This document shows, piece after piece, positions 43,277 through 52,515 of a stretch of DNA of 64,000 bases. The stretch's first letter is position 1, and each line of letters starts with the position of its first letter. The position numbers and the translations under genes are program-made. The notes beneath the pieces are model-generated. The model saw nothing but the letters and a program-made list of their open reading frames with translations, was not told the DNA's origin and did no database searches. Origin of the DNA: Methanospirillum stamsii (lineage in GTDB: Archaea; Halobacteriota; Methanomicrobia; Methanomicrobiales; Methanospirillaceae). The stretch spans positions 1 to 64,000 of the forward strand of contig NZ_QGMZ01000039.1 of assembly GCF_003173335.1 (NCBI RefSeq), written 5' to 3'.

Positions 43277-44554
43277 TCAGCGCATCTGCTTCTTGACTAC
43301 GCTTATACACATTCCTGCAGCAATGGTCTGACCCATATCACGAATTGCAAACCGTCCAAGCTGTGGGAATTCTTTTGCGCTTTCCACACAAAGTGGCTTG
43401 GTCGGGTGGCACTTGATGATTGCTGCATCACCGGCTTTCAGGAAGGTTGGGTTCTCTTCAAGAGTCTGACCGGTGCGTGGGTCAAGTTTCTTTACAAGTT
43501 CAGTAAAGGTACAGGCAGTCTGTGCAGTGTGGCAGTGGAAGACCGGAGTGTATCCGATAGTAATTGCACTTGGGTGCTGAAGCACAACAATCTGTGCTGA
43601 GAACTCTTCTGCAACTGATGGTGGGTTGTCTGCTGCTCCACACACATCGCCACGCCGGACATCGTCCTTCCCGATACCACGAACGTTAAATCCGATGTTG
43701 TCACCAGGAAGTGCCTGTGGGATTTCTTCATGGTGCATTTCAATGGACTTTACTTCCCCGGTCTTGTTAGCCGGCATGAAGGTAACGTTCATTCCTTTCT
43801 TAAGGGTACCTGTTTCAACACGACCGACCGGAACAGTTCCGATACCTGAGATGGAATAAGCATCCTGAATAGGGACACGGAGTGGTTTTTCGGTTGGTTT
43901 TTCCGGAACTTCAAGTTCGTCAAGAAGTCCGAAGAGTGTCTTACCCTTGTACCAGGGCATGTTTGCACTGATTTTAATGATGTTGTCACCCTCGAATGCA
44001 CTGATTGGGATGAACTTGACACTGTCAGGGTTTGTTCCAACCATTTTCAGAAGACTGCCAACATCGGCCTTAACCTGGTTGAAGCGTGCTTCCTCATACT
44101 TGGAAGCATCCATCTTGTTAACTGCAACAATGAGCTGCTTGATACCAAGAGTCTTAGACAGGAACACGTGCTCCTTGGTCTGTTCCATAACACCATCAGG
44201 TGCTGCAACAACGATAACAGCTGCATCTGCCTGAGATGCACCGGTGATCATGTTTTTAACAAAATCCCTGTGTCCGGGACAGTCCACGACAGTAAAATAG
44301 TACTTGTCAGTGTCGAACCGCTTGTGAGCAATATCAATGGTAATACCACGTTCACGCTCTTCTTTCAGGCTGTCCATAACCCATGCGAAAGCGAATGAAC
44401 CCTTACCCTTTGATTCTGCTTCTTTTTTGTACTGCTCAACAATATGTGCCGGAACTGCTCCGGCTTCATACATCAGTCTACCAACGGTAGTTGACTTTCC
44501 ATGGTCGATGTGACCAATAACAGCGAGGTTAATGTGCGGCTTTTCAGTTGCCAT
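43277..44554 (-). CDS. tuf: Translation elongation factor 1 alpha (aEF1A)
   Basis: A 425-residue GTPase that brings aminoacyl-tRNA to the ribosome. [10 protein letters not shown] is the P-loop and [15 protein letters not shown] is G3. VNKMD is G4, and [13 protein letters not shown] is the switch I region. The C-terminal beta barrels follow ([16 protein letters not shown]). ATG 44554 is chosen with a strong GGAGG upstream. A likely TATA box at about 44645-44656 gives a leader of some 65 bases. It is the first gene of the EF-1 alpha/S10 operon. Confidence 0.98.
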   Translation of the reverse strand: MATEKPHINLAVIGHIDHGKSTTVGRLMYEAGAVPAHIVEQYKKEAESKGKGSFAFAWVMDSLKEERERGITIDIAHKRFDTDKYYFTVVDCPGHRDFVKNMITGASQADAAVIVVAAPDGVMEQTKEHVFLSKTLGIKQLIVAVNKMDASKYEEARFNQVKADVGSLLKMVGTNPDSVKFIPISAFEGDNIIKISANMPWYKGKTLFGLLDELEVPEKPTEKPLRVPIQDAYSISGIGTVPVGRVETGTLKKGMNVTFMPANKTGEVKSIEMHHEEIPQALPGDNIGFNVRGIGKDDVRRGDVCGAADNPPSVAEEFSAQIVVLQHPSAITIGYTPVFHCHTAQTACTFTELVKKLDPRTGQTLEENPTFLKAGDAAIIKCHPTKPLCVESAKEFPQLGRFAIRDMGQTIAAGMCISVVKKQMR

Positions 44555-44644
44555 ATATAACAAATCCTCCAATACCTCCGCACGATATCAGAACTGCAAA
44601 GCACAGCCCGGTTATGCGAGTATTACATATTTGATAGAAGTCCT

Positions 44645-44656
44645 TTTAATATTTTT
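44645..44656 (-). promoter_or_regulatory. TATA/BRE element of the EF-1 alpha operon
   Basis: On the minus strand this reads AAAAATATTAAA with GG following, an AT-rich TATA element about 90 bases upstream of the start codon of a highly expressed gene. Its T-rich complement reads CCTTTTAATATTTTT. Confidence 0.45.
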
Positions 44657-44752
44657 CACTCTGCAGTTCATTCTCATTGAAAGCCGGATTAACCACTTAC
44701 AGCAGAAAAGCGAAGTGATTAAAAGGGTTTCAGAGGAAAGATCTGATTACAA

Positions 44753-45061
44753 ATGAAGTCAATTCCGATACTCCGGGAACCGAATTCAGATAAAGCCTAT
44801 GTAGAATGCGCCAGTGGAAAGTTGCCAGTGCACACCCGGTGCTCATATTGCCTGCATTGTAAAGGAATCCAGGTTGGGGCGCGGGTTATGCCTTCTCCCT
44901 ATGAAATGGCTTTTTCTCAGATTAAAGGCAGCTCTGCTCCCCCTGAAACCCTGATGGAAGCAGCAATGCAATTTAACAGCCTGGTCAGAGATGGCTCAGC
45001 AATATCCTGCGATGATGACAACGGACAGGGTTATACTCCCAGATTTGGGTCACGGCTATAA
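44753..45061 (+). CDS. Small cysteine-motif protein of unknown function
   Basis: The 102-residue protein contains HTRCSYCLHCKGIQVGARV, a CxxCxxC motif like those that bind metal or an iron-sulfur cluster. Further features are FSQIKGSSAPPETLMEAAMQ and a C-terminal Asp/Gly-rich SCDDDNGQGYTP. There is no membrane segment. I do not recognise the family. The gene stands alone between the EF-1 alpha promoter and the convergent cobS. Confidence 0.6.
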   Translation: MKSIPILREPNSDKAYVECASGKLPVHTRCSYCLHCKGIQVGARVMPSPYEMAFSQIKGSSAPPETLMEAAMQFNSLVRDGSAISCDDDNGQGYTPRFGSRL

Positions 45062-45072
45062 TCAGAAAAAAA

Positions 45073-45807
45073 TTACACCCAGACACAACAAGCAGTTGCC
45101 GCAAGGATAGCGCTTCGACAAATTTCCCCGGTGGCTCCGGTCACATCACCATTTACCCCATCAAAAAACCGGACTGCAAGAATTCTAATACAGAGAGGGA
45201 ATAAAACAAGGACAACTGCTGCACACATCCGTGCCATATACGGGAGAGGCAAAAGGAATGCAGGTATGAGGAGCAGGGTTGCAGGAATAAAAAACCATGA
45301 TTTTGCATAACCATAGAATGTTGCATGTAATCCTTCGTGGAAAGGTTTTCCAGTAATTGTCAGGACTGCCATCCCCCATTTCGCCCCCGTTTCTGCAAGG
45401 ATTATCGCAGAAACTGCCAAGACTGCACCTTTAATCGAGCCAAGGGATACTATAGACAGCAGCGTTATCATCATTCCAATAGCTACACCCCCGGTTCCAA
45501 TCTGCCGATCAGTTAATGCTGCAATTCTTTTTTCAGTCGAACCATGGGCCATAAGTCCATCTCCAAAATCCAGAAGACCATCCAGGTGATTTCCCCCGGT
45601 AACCAGAATAACAATCCCCATTGCAAGTACAGCCTGCAAAAGAGGAGGAGCAGGGAGAATGATGAAAACCAGTGAGGCAATTCCCCCAGTTATGTATCCT
45701 GCCAGGGGGTAGAGCCATGTATTTCGTGCAAAACTTTCAAAAGGAGCAGGAGAACCCAGGGGAAGAATGGTGGTGAACTGGAGCAGGGCACGGATCGCTT
45801 GTATCAT
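45073..45807 (-). CDS. cobS: Adenosylcobinamide-GDP ribazoletransferase (cobalamin synthase)
   Basis: A 244-residue membrane enzyme. The metal-binding HLDGLLDFGDGLMAHG, then TDRQIGTGGVAIGM and AETGAKWGM are CobS signatures, with several hydrophobic helices. It joins adenosylcobinamide-GDP with alpha-ribazole (phosphate) to finish the cobamide. It is divergent from cobT, so the two neighbouring late genes of cobalamin assembly share a short promoter region (45808-45886). Confidence 0.95.
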   Translation of the reverse strand: MIQAIRALLQFTTILPLGSPAPFESFARNTWLYPLAGYITGGIASLVFIILPAPPLLQAVLAMGIVILVTGGNHLDGLLDFGDGLMAHGSTEKRIAALTDRQIGTGGVAIGMMITLLSIVSLGSIKGAVLAVSAIILAETGAKWGMAVLTITGKPFHEGLHATFYGYAKSWFFIPATLLLIPAFLLPLPYMARMCAAVVLVLFPLCIRILAVRFFDGVNGDVTGATGEICRSAILAATACCVWV

Positions 45808-45886
45808 GAATACCTACATTATTCACAATGCTGATATGAGATAATATCCGTGAAATTGATGCCTTATTCAGAGTAATGAGATACCG

Positions 45887-46894
45887 ATGGTTTTTCTATC
45901 AAGGCCCACAAAATTTCAACCAAAACGACCATTATTCGTCGGAATTCTGGCAAATACCATGCTATCTACAGTTCCCGGATTGTCGGGTGCAGGCCCCAGT
46001 CCAGAAGGTTCATTATTAGTTCCCATTCTCGATGCTGAACTTATCTGGAACGGAAGGATCACAAGTTCTGATGCCACGCCAAATACATCGACTGGTTGCC
46101 CTACTCCTGCAACCATCACCCGCGCAGTCATGGGATTAACGGGCCTAACACCCCTATTCATTAACGCCGGACTAGTCCACCGGCCCACAATTCCGGTACT
46201 TGAAATCCCCTCTAATGCAGGGAATGATCCAAGAAAAGGCCCTTCTGTCCCTGATGCTATCAGATTATACCATGAAGGAGTGCGAATTGGATCCCTTCTT
46301 TCATCTCATGATCTTCTGGTTATCGGAGAATGTGTCCCGGGTGGGACTACTACTGCACTCTGCGTTCTTCGGGCACTTGGGTATGATGCCAGAGTGAGTA
46401 GTGCATCAATAAAAAACCCTGATTCAATGAAGGAAAAAGTATGTTCGGACGTATTAAACCGCATAGGAAAAATTCCGGACAACCCGCTGGAGGTTATTCA
46501 TGAGGCAGGCGATCCAATGATGGCAGTGACTGCCGGAATTGTTGAGGGATTTCCCGGAACGGTGCTACTTGCAGGAGGAACACAGATGCTGGCAGTTACT
46601 GCAATCATCAGTGCGCTTGGAAAACAGATCCCCGAGGTTGTCACAACGGTTTATGTCCGAGATGATCCAAACGCCAGCTGTGACAAAACCGCGCGTGACA
46701 TTGGCACTCCAATTACGTATGTTGATCCAGGATTTGGAGAGATTGGGCATTCGGGTCTTGTCAGGTATTGCATCGGTGAAGTAAAAGAAGGAATGGGATG
46801 CGGAGGAGCAATGATGCTTGGAAATCTAATGAATCACTCTCCGGAAGAGATTACACAAGCCATATTGTCATTCATTTCAGAGTACAGTCCCTGA
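45887..46894 (+). CDS. cobT: Nicotinate-nucleotide-dimethylbenzimidazole phosphoribosyltransferase, archaeal CobT type
   Basis: A 335-residue protein of the archaeal branch (TIGR00303/UPF0284). It has PGLSGAGPSPEGSLLVPILD, IGECVPGGTTTALCVLRALG, LLAGGTQMLAVTAIISAL and GCGGAMMLGNLM. It supplies alpha-ribazole phosphate for the lower ligand of the methanogen cobamide. In methanogens the base may differ from dimethylbenzimidazole. It is next to cobS, which uses its product. Confidence 0.9.
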   Translation: MVFLSRPTKFQPKRPLFVGILANTMLSTVPGLSGAGPSPEGSLLVPILDAELIWNGRITSSDATPNTSTGCPTPATITRAVMGLTGLTPLFINAGLVHRPTIPVLEIPSNAGNDPRKGPSVPDAIRLYHEGVRIGSLLSSHDLLVIGECVPGGTTTALCVLRALGYDARVSSASIKNPDSMKEKVCSDVLNRIGKIPDNPLEVIHEAGDPMMAVTAGIVEGFPGTVLLAGGTQMLAVTAIISALGKQIPEVVTTVYVRDDPNASCDKTARDIGTPITYVDPGFGEIGHSGLVRYCIGEVKEGMGCGGAMMLGNLMNHSPEEITQAILSFISEYSP

Positions 46895-46930
46895 ATGCAT
46901 ATCTACTGACTGGTCTAATATATACGGCAG

Positions 46931-47485
46931 ATGCTTCCCTTATGCGTGGTCAATAATTATGGCCAGTTTAATCACCTCATCCTGCGTGCCTTGCGGGATC
47001 TGGACATTGAAGCTAAATTAATTCCCAACACCACTCCGGTTGAACAAGTCAGGGAAGGATATATGGGCATTATTCTTGGTGGTGGACCAGATATAGCAAG
47101 GGCAGGATTATCTTCGCAATATTTGCACCTGGATAGACCTGTATTGGGTATCTGTCTTGGACTCCATGTTATCGCGGAAGAATTTGGTGGGAAAGTCCAC
47201 TCCGGACAGAAGGGAGGATATGGCGCCGTTACCATTACAATAACAGACCATCAAGGAATCCTTGAAGGATATCCGGAAACAATGCAGGTCTGGGCATCAC
47301 ATGCCGATGAAGTCATTTCACTCCCACCTGAATTTAAAAGACTTGCTACATCCTCTATTTGTGGAAATGAAGCAATAGCCCACCCTGAAAAACAGATATT
47401 TGGCATTCAGTGGCACCCGGAAGTCAGTCATACCTTTGAAGGCTACCGGATCTTTGAAAATTTCTACAAAATGTGTCAAACTTGA
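46931..47485 (+). CDS. guaAA: GMP synthase, glutamine-hydrolysing subunit A
   Basis: A 184-residue class I glutamine amidotransferase. The catalytic elbow is VLGICLGLHVIAEEFGGK with Cys, and the His/Glu pair is in IQWHPEVSHTFEGY. GGGPDIARAG and WASHADEVISLP match GuaA. In archaea GMP synthase is split; this subunit supplies ammonia to the separate ATP pyrophosphatase subunit, which is not in the window. The stop is one base before the next start codon. Confidence 0.92.
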   Translation: MLPLCVVNNYGQFNHLILRALRDLDIEAKLIPNTTPVEQVREGYMGIILGGGPDIARAGLSSQYLHLDRPVLGICLGLHVIAEEFGGKVHSGQKGGYGAVTITITDHQGILEGYPETMQVWASHADEVISLPPEFKRLATSSICGNEAIAHPEKQIFGIQWHPEVSHTFEGYRIFENFYKMCQT

Positions 47486-47486
47486 G

Positions 47487-48029
47487 ATGAATACCTCAAC
47501 TATATCCCTCGCACAAAAAATCCTTGAAAATAGATTTTCTTGCCAGTGTTGCGGTGCATGCTGTACTGAATATGAACCGGGTTCAAACCGCGTAATGGTA
47601 AGTCCGGAGGAAATACACCGGATAATGGAGGGGAGTGGCCTTTCATTTGAAGAAATTGCAGAGCCATATCCGGAGAGGATACAGGAATCAGGCAGAGATT
47701 ATACCTTTGGGTGGGTGATCAGACAGAAAGGAAACCATTGTATGTTTCTTTCTGAAAGCAGGTGTACGATTTACCAAAACCGCCCCTGGATATGTCGAAC
47801 ATACCCGTTCATGCTGGATAACGATGATCTCATAGTCCATCCCTGCTCCGGACTTAATAGGGCTGATTCAATTGAAGATCCGAAGGATATCGCTTTGAAC
47901 CTATTAAAACGTCAGGAATTTGAACACGCAGACGAAGATAGGATACGGAATATTTTTGCAACGAAGACCATTCCGGCAGGAAAACCGGTTGTAATTGATG
48001 GAGAAGGAATTAAGGAATATCATGGGTGA
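47487..48029 (+). CDS. YkgJ-type cysteine-cluster protein (short form)
   Basis: A 180-residue protein. CQCCGACCTEYEPGSNRVMV and HCMFLSESRCTIYQNRPWIC with CRTYPFML give the CxxCxxCC...C...C set of the YkgJ (CxxCxxCC) family. ATG 47487 follows the guaAA stop immediately; the in-frame start at 47400 would overlap it. The 3' end overlaps the TraB gene by 8 bases, suggesting an operon. It is a smaller homologue of the 26009-26731 protein. Confidence 0.84.
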   Translation: MNTSTISLAQKILENRFSCQCCGACCTEYEPGSNRVMVSPEEIHRIMEGSGLSFEEIAEPYPERIQESGRDYTFGWVIRQKGNHCMFLSESRCTIYQNRPWICRTYPFMLDNDDLIVHPCSGLNRADSIEDPKDIALNLLKRQEFEHADEDRIRNIFATKTIPAGKPVVIDGEGIKEYHG

Positions 48030-49233
48030 AATCCGGATAGTAGGGACAGCACATGTCTCACAAAAAAGTGTTGAAGAAGTACAGTCAGCAATTGATGAGT
48101 GGCAACCGGATGTGGTTGCAATCGAACTTGACCAGGGAAGATATCTAGGGCTAAAACAACAACAAAAAAATCCTGAAATTGAGGATATCCTTGAAGCAAA
48201 AAATTTCACACAACTTTTAATTCAGTGGATTCTTGCATATATTCAACGTCGAATCGGAATGGACGTCGGAGTTGAACCTGGTGCTGAAATGAAAGCTGCC
48301 ATTGCTGCCGCAGAGGAGAGACAGGTCAAAATTGCTCTAATCGACCGGGATATCCGGATGACCCTTCACCGGTTCTGGGCATCAATGTCAATTTTTGAAA
48401 AACTGAAAATGTTCTATGCCCTTATCGGTTCTATTGCGATTGCAGACAAGACCGGCGATGTCATCGATATTGAAGAACTGAAAAAGGAAAACGTTGTTGA
48501 AGCTGCGATGGAGGAGTTTTACAGGTACTCACCTCGTGGTGCTAAAGCCCTTATTGGTGAACGTGATGCATATATGTCACACAATCTCATCAGATTGGCA
48601 TCAACAAATGAACGTGTTTTAGCGGTTGTTGGGGCAGGTCATCGTAAGGGAATTGAACAGTTTTTAAAAAATCCGGAATTACTTCCCCCAATCGACAGTC
48701 TTACATCACAAATGAAAACCAGACCATGGGGTCTGATATTTGGTATTATTGTTACCGTAGTCTTTGCCCTTCTTCTTCTGGCCATTGTTTTTTCCGGAGT
48801 TGGGACTGAAATACTCCTCGAAGCACTTGTATACTGGGTACTCATTCATGGAGTTCTAACCTTCATTTTTACAATCATCGCGGGAGGTCACTGGATTTCC
48901 GGACTTGTCGGATGCGTGGTCAGCCCTCTGTCTTCCCTTCATCCTCTCATTGCAGCAGGATGGTTTTCTGCTATTGCAGAAGCAAAGATCAGAAAACCTA
49001 AAGGATCAGATATCCGGAAGATTATGGAAGCAGAATCTATAACTGAAATGCGAAAGATCCCACTATTCAAAGTAGTTCTGGTTGCGGCTCTTGCTAATGT
49101 CGGAGCTAGTATTGGGACATTTGCATATTTTATATTTATATTCCCCATTCTCGGGATAGATCCTAATGTGGTGCTTGGGCAGGGATTTGAAAATATGTGG
49201 ACGGCTATCACAAACCTGTTCTCATTTTCATGA
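48022..49233 (+). CDS. TraB/PrgY (GumN-type) membrane protein
   Basis: From ATG 48022 (AAGGAATAT upstream) the 404-residue protein opens MGEIRIVGTAHVSQKSVEEV. IVGTAHVS is the signature of the TraB/PrgY superfamily of proposed metal-dependent membrane hydrolases. VAIELDQGRYLGL, TLHRFWASM and IGERDAYMSHNL carry the conserved acidic and His positions. A hydrophobic C-terminal half has about four to five membrane segments. In bacteria PrgY/TraB degrade signalling peptides; archaeal targets are unknown. It is co-transcribed with the YkgJ-like gene. Confidence 0.85.
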   Translation: MGEIRIVGTAHVSQKSVEEVQSAIDEWQPDVVAIELDQGRYLGLKQQQKNPEIEDILEAKNFTQLLIQWILAYIQRRIGMDVGVEPGAEMKAAIAAAEERQVKIALIDRDIRMTLHRFWASMSIFEKLKMFYALIGSIAIADKTGDVIDIEELKKENVVEAAMEEFYRYSPRGAKALIGERDAYMSHNLIRLASTNERVLAVVGAGHRKGIEQFLKNPELLPPIDSLTSQMKTRPWGLIFGIIVTVVFALLLLAIVFSGVGTEILLEALVYWVLIHGVLTFIFTIIAGGHWISGLVGCVVSPLSSLHPLIAAGWFSAIAEAKIRKPKGSDIRKIMEAESITEMRKIPLFKVVLVAALANVGASIGTFAYFIFIFPILGIDPNVVLGQGFENMWTAITNLFSFS

Positions 49234-49441
49234 TAACCATTACGGATGAATAATCCAGATTCTTTCCAATTTTTTCTTGAATTTTATGTACATAATAAAA
49301 GAAAATAATTCGCCTTCGTAACTCCAAAGTACATAGCAAAGGCGAGGAAGAAGTATTACAAGCTATTGAAGATGAAATCTGTATGTTTGAGAAGTACCGG
49401 GGAGTTTATGGATACGTATTTTACCTAATGCAGCGGGTCAT

Positions 49442-49993
49442 ATGAGTCTTAATTATCCATCTCTTATCACGAACCGATTAAATCTTCGGGCTTTCACCCT
49501 TTTTGATGTTGATGAACTGTGCAGTTTAGCCGGGGATCGCCGGATATCAGATATGTGTCTGAACATTCCTCATCCTTACTTACCAGAAACGGGTAGTAAC
49601 TGGATTTCAGATCATTCCACTGCATTTAATGAAAAGAAGGCGGTAATTTTTGCAGTGTGTCAAAAAAATGGTGGAAAACTTGTAGGTGCCTGTGGTATGG
49701 AACTGGAATTTTCAGATAAAAGAGGTGAACTTGGGTACTGGATTGGACATCCGTATCAGGGAAATGGTTATGCAACTGAAGCAGTCCTTGAAACTCTCCG
49801 GTATGGATTCACATATCTTTTCCTGCATCGGATCACTGCAACAAGTATCTCATGGAACTCTTCATCAGCCCATGTTCTTGAAAAGGCCGGGTTTCAAAAA
49901 GAGGGACTGTTACGAAGGCATGTATTAAAAAACGGAGCATTTGCAGATCTCATCATGTGGGGGATACTTCGTGATGAATTCGCAGATGAATGA
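49442..49993 (+). CDS. GNAT N-acetyltransferase (RimJ/RimL-like)
   Basis: A 183-residue protein starting SLNYPSLITNRLNLRAFTLF. GELGYWIGHPYQGNGYATEAV is the acetyl-CoA-binding signature (QGNGYATEA). The end HRITATSISWNSSSAHVLEK and EKAGFQKEGLLRRHVLKNG match the RimJ/RimL ribosomal-protein acetyltransferases. It likely acetylates a protein N terminus or a small amine. The stop overlaps the next gene by 8 bases. Confidence 0.9.
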   Translation: MSLNYPSLITNRLNLRAFTLFDVDELCSLAGDRRISDMCLNIPHPYLPETGSNWISDHSTAFNEKKAVIFAVCQKNGGKLVGACGMELEFSDKRGELGYWIGHPYQGNGYATEAVLETLRYGFTYLFLHRITATSISWNSSSAHVLEKAGFQKEGLLRRHVLKNGAFADLIMWGILRDEFADE

Positions 49994-50681
49994 TGTTAAA
50001 CAGATGAGATTCGGAGCATTGTTATCCGGAGGAAAAGATTCCCTCTATGCGGCATGGAAGGTAATGCAGATGGGCAGTGATATTGCCTGTTTCATTACCA
50101 TCAGATCTAAAAATGCTGAAAGTTACATGTTTCATACGCCAAACATCTCTCTCACCCGTCTGCAGGCGGAAGCATCAGCCATTCCTCTTATTGAACAGGA
50201 AACAGAAGGCATAGAGGAAAAAGAACTTTTAGACCTTGCTACTTCCATCCATTGTGCTTCTGAAAAATTTCATCTGGATGGAATAGTTACCGGAGCGATT
50301 CAGTCAGTTTACCAGGCCACCAGGATTGAACGGATATGTCACCAGGAGGGGTTATGGTGTATATCTCCTCTCTGGCAGTGTGATCAGGAAACGTATGTTC
50401 GATCTCTCGCAAATGAAGGTTTTGAAGTGATAGTTGCAGGAGTATTTGCTGATTCTTTGGACGCCTCCTGGCTTGGAACACATATTGATAGAACCTTTGT
50501 GGATCGTTTAAAAAAAGTATCAGGGAAATATCAGATATCAATTGCCGGCGAAGGTGGGGAGTATGAAAGTTTCGTCCTCAATGCACCGTTTTTTAAAAAG
50601 AGAATAATAATAGAGAAAGCAGAAATCTTATTCAAACACGGAGCAGGAAATTATCGAATAATTTCTGCAGGGCTGGTCTGA
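49986..50681 (+). CDS. dph6: Diphthine-ammonia ligase (Dph6), PP-loop ATPase
   Basis: The product has the PP-loop MRFGALLSGGKDSLYAAWKV, then AESYMFHTPNISLTRLQAEA, DGIVTGAIQSVYQATRIERI, and GEGGEYESFVLNAPFF, the signature of the Dph6/MJ0570 family. It amidates diphthine to diphthamide on the elongation factor EF-2. Two starts are possible: ATG 49986 (with GTGATG upstream) or ATG 50004, which begins directly at the fold. It overlaps the GNAT gene and is followed after 6 bases by a glutaminase-like gene, which could supply ammonia. Confidence 0.92.
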   Translation: MNDVKQMRFGALLSGGKDSLYAAWKVMQMGSDIACFITIRSKNAESYMFHTPNISLTRLQAEASAIPLIEQETEGIEEKELLDLATSIHCASEKFHLDGIVTGAIQSVYQATRIERICHQEGLWCISPLWQCDQETYVRSLANEGFEVIVAGVFADSLDASWLGTHIDRTFVDRLKKVSGKYQISIAGEGGEYESFVLNAPFFKKRIIIEKAEILFKHGAGNYRIISAGLV

Positions 50682-50687
50682 TATATC

Positions 50688-51260
50688 ATGATTCTTGTGA
50701 TTGACTTGACAAGGCCGGACCTTCCCATCCTCTTTGATGAGTTTGTATCCCCTATTATCCGCATAGTAAATAATCTTGGATCAAAAGTAAGTACGATTCA
50801 TCTTTCAGACCTGAAAACCATTGACAGAAACGTGACTGGCATTATCATCGCCGGAACGGCACTTGCTGACACCTGGTATCAATCTCATGCTCCTACCTCC
50901 TTTCTGTGTAATGAAAAAATTCCGGTTCTAGGAATTTGTGCTGGAATGCAGATGATAACTGCAGGTAAGAGAGGAGAATACATTCCCTCTCTTGAAATTG
51001 GTATGGTCCCGGTTAAACTGACAAAAGCCGGAAGAACAGATCCACTTACAAAAGGAAAAGAAGATTTTTCAGGATATGCTCTTCATCAATATACTACTAC
51101 CATTAAACCATCATGGGATGTTCTTGCAGTGTCAGACACAGGTCCGCAGATAATCAAATGTCGGGATGCACCCCAATATGGCGCCCTTTTTCATCCGGAA
51201 GTCAGAAATGAATGGATTTATGAACGGTTTCTTTTAATTACCCAAAAAACCATCCCCTGA
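50688..51260 (+). CDS. Class I glutamine amidotransferase-like protein
   Basis: The 190-residue protein has VLGICAGMQMITAGKRGEYI with the catalytic Cys elbow and ALFHPEVRNEWIYERF with the His/Glu pair. The fold is that of GuaA/TrpG glutaminase domains but no synthase partner domain is fused. Its position directly behind dph6 suggests it could release ammonia for diphthine amidation, an inference only; known Dph6 enzymes use free ammonium. Confidence 0.82.
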   Translation: MILVIDLTRPDLPILFDEFVSPIIRIVNNLGSKVSTIHLSDLKTIDRNVTGIIIAGTALADTWYQSHAPTSFLCNEKIPVLGICAGMQMITAGKRGEYIPSLEIGMVPVKLTKAGRTDPLTKGKEDFSGYALHQYTTTIKPSWDVLAVSDTGPQIIKCRDAPQYGALFHPEVRNEWIYERFLLITQKTIP

Positions 51261-51332
51261 TTTTGCCAACACGGAATATCATATCAAAGTCAGGAAAAGA
51301 TATCTAATAGAAAACTGGCTTTCACAGATAAG

Positions 51333-52031
51333 TCAACCTTCTTCCCACCGGTGGGAGATATTTTCACTTGCAGATATCACATAATGGGGAACATCAGAGA
51401 TGATTACCAGGAGAATCCGGTGTGAACAATATGGGCAACTACCAGTACGAAGTGCTTTCATCTCCATCATCTCTTCAGATGACAAAGACCGGTAATCTAC
51501 AATTTCTCCTCTTGTCTGTGGCAGATTCATAAGAACGGCCGGACTAAACTGATGATGACACCGCTGACAAAAACCCCAAAGTCCATATTGAATGATTATT
51601 TGTGTAATCCCCTGCTCATCAAGTTCATGAACAACCGGGTGATTCCAATAAAAAATCGGAAATTTTCGGATTGCTACAGGAAGACCTGCATATATCTTTA
51701 TTTTTTGAAGTTCTGTCCGGGTCCGGTATCCACCAGGGATATGAAAAACCACCTGGCAGTGCAGACACATCATCTCCCCTCCGGTTATCGGATCCAGATC
51801 CTCTAGTTCCATGCTATTCCATTCACTGCATATTGGACAAGGAAAAACAATAGAATTTCTAACGAATTTTACGTCGTTTGTTGTTCGGTTCAGGGGAATT
51901 TTCAACCTTTTCTGAGGGGGTTCTGAAACTCTGGTTTCTTTTCCACCGGACACCTTTTCAAGCCTCTCATGAGCATTCGTATTAGTCTCTGTTTGGGTTT
52001 CCGGGGTTTTTTTTCTCTTCCAAAAATCCAT
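51333..52031 (-). CDS. Double zinc-ribbon protein of unknown function
   Basis: The 232-residue protein has a hydrophilic basic head of about 60 residues, then CPICSEWN...CLHCQVVF (first ribbon). FCQRCHHQF...CPYCSHRI forms the second ribbon, with a middle domain around LPVAIRKFPIFYW. There is no membrane segment. I do not recognise the family; zinc binding is a safe inference. The start is preceded by CGGAGAG, and a TATA element (minus strand ATTTATAAA at 52079-52087) lies upstream. Confidence 0.65.
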   Translation of the reverse strand: MDFWKRKKTPETQTETNTNAHERLEKVSGGKETRVSEPPQKRLKIPLNRTTNDVKFVRNSIVFPCPICSEWNSMELEDLDPITGGEMMCLHCQVVFHIPGGYRTRTELQKIKIYAGLPVAIRKFPIFYWNHPVVHELDEQGITQIIIQYGLWGFCQRCHHQFSPAVLMNLPQTRGEIVDYRSLSSEEMMEMKALRTGSCPYCSHRILLVIISDVPHYVISASENISHRWEEG

Positions 52032-52078
52032 TTACAAATATCTCTCCGAAAGTATACTGTTGTATTATCATAGGAGAA

Positions 52079-52087
52079 TTTATAAAT
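52079..52087 (-). promoter_or_regulatory. TATA box of the double zinc-ribbon gene
   Basis: Minus strand ATTTATAAA, about 50 bases before the start at 52031, with a purine-rich CGGAGAG ribosome binding site near the start. Confidence 0.4.
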
Positions 52088-52149
52088 GATCAATTACCGG
52101 ATTCTCACGTGAATATCTGAAAAAAGCCAAGTGATAAAGAACAAGCAAA

Positions 52150-52515
52150 GGTTGGGGAATTCCCTGATGGGATGCTGTCAGGGGGGATGTGAATGATGAT
52201 AGTTGCCCGAATATGAATGGCGTACAGAAAGCCGGGGGGTTTATCAGGTCTACCTTGTGCTGTCTGGTGGGGTTGATGTGTCTGGTAGGTGATCCATGTG
52301 TGCAGACCGGATGGGACTATTGTCCAACCCGATGCAACAGTTGTAATGGCATGCGGCATATCTGCCAGCAGGGATCGATTGCCTGAAATCCGGCTCTTAA
52401 GACGCCATTTGATTTGGGGCTATAGCGGATGTTCCCAGCCTTTGCCCGCGAGGCACCGCTCCGGGGGATCCGTCACGAGTACCTCTGATCCAATTGGTCA
52501 TCGGGTGTACGGTTA
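52150..52515 (+). ncRNA. Candidate structured RNA in a gene-free region
   Basis: This stretch is visibly richer in G and C than its AT-rich flanks and holds no convincing gene. Hairpins seen on the plus strand: CCCTGA/TCAGGG (52162-52167 with 52178-52183), GGAC/GTCC around TATT (52314-52317 with 52322-52325), GGCA/TGCC around TATC (52355-52358 with 52363-52366), and a closing stem CGGAT/ATCCG (52426-52430 with 52468-52472) with GCCT/AGGC inside. The strand is undetermined, and boundaries are approximate. The rest of the gap 52032-53033 is AT-rich with no gene I can defend. Confidence 0.35.

Noticed and set aside
49307-49360. CGCCTT...AAGGCG inverted repeat before the GNAT gene
   Set aside because: A 6-bp stem with a loop of about 20 bases is too weak in AT-rich DNA to call an RNA gene or operator.
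52225-52255. ACAGAAAGCCGG...TTTATC resembling the conserved end of RNase P RNA
   Set aside because: The required GAGGAAAGUCC partner would have to lie several hundred bases upstream, where the zinc-ribbon gene is, and it is not present. A chance resemblance is more likely.
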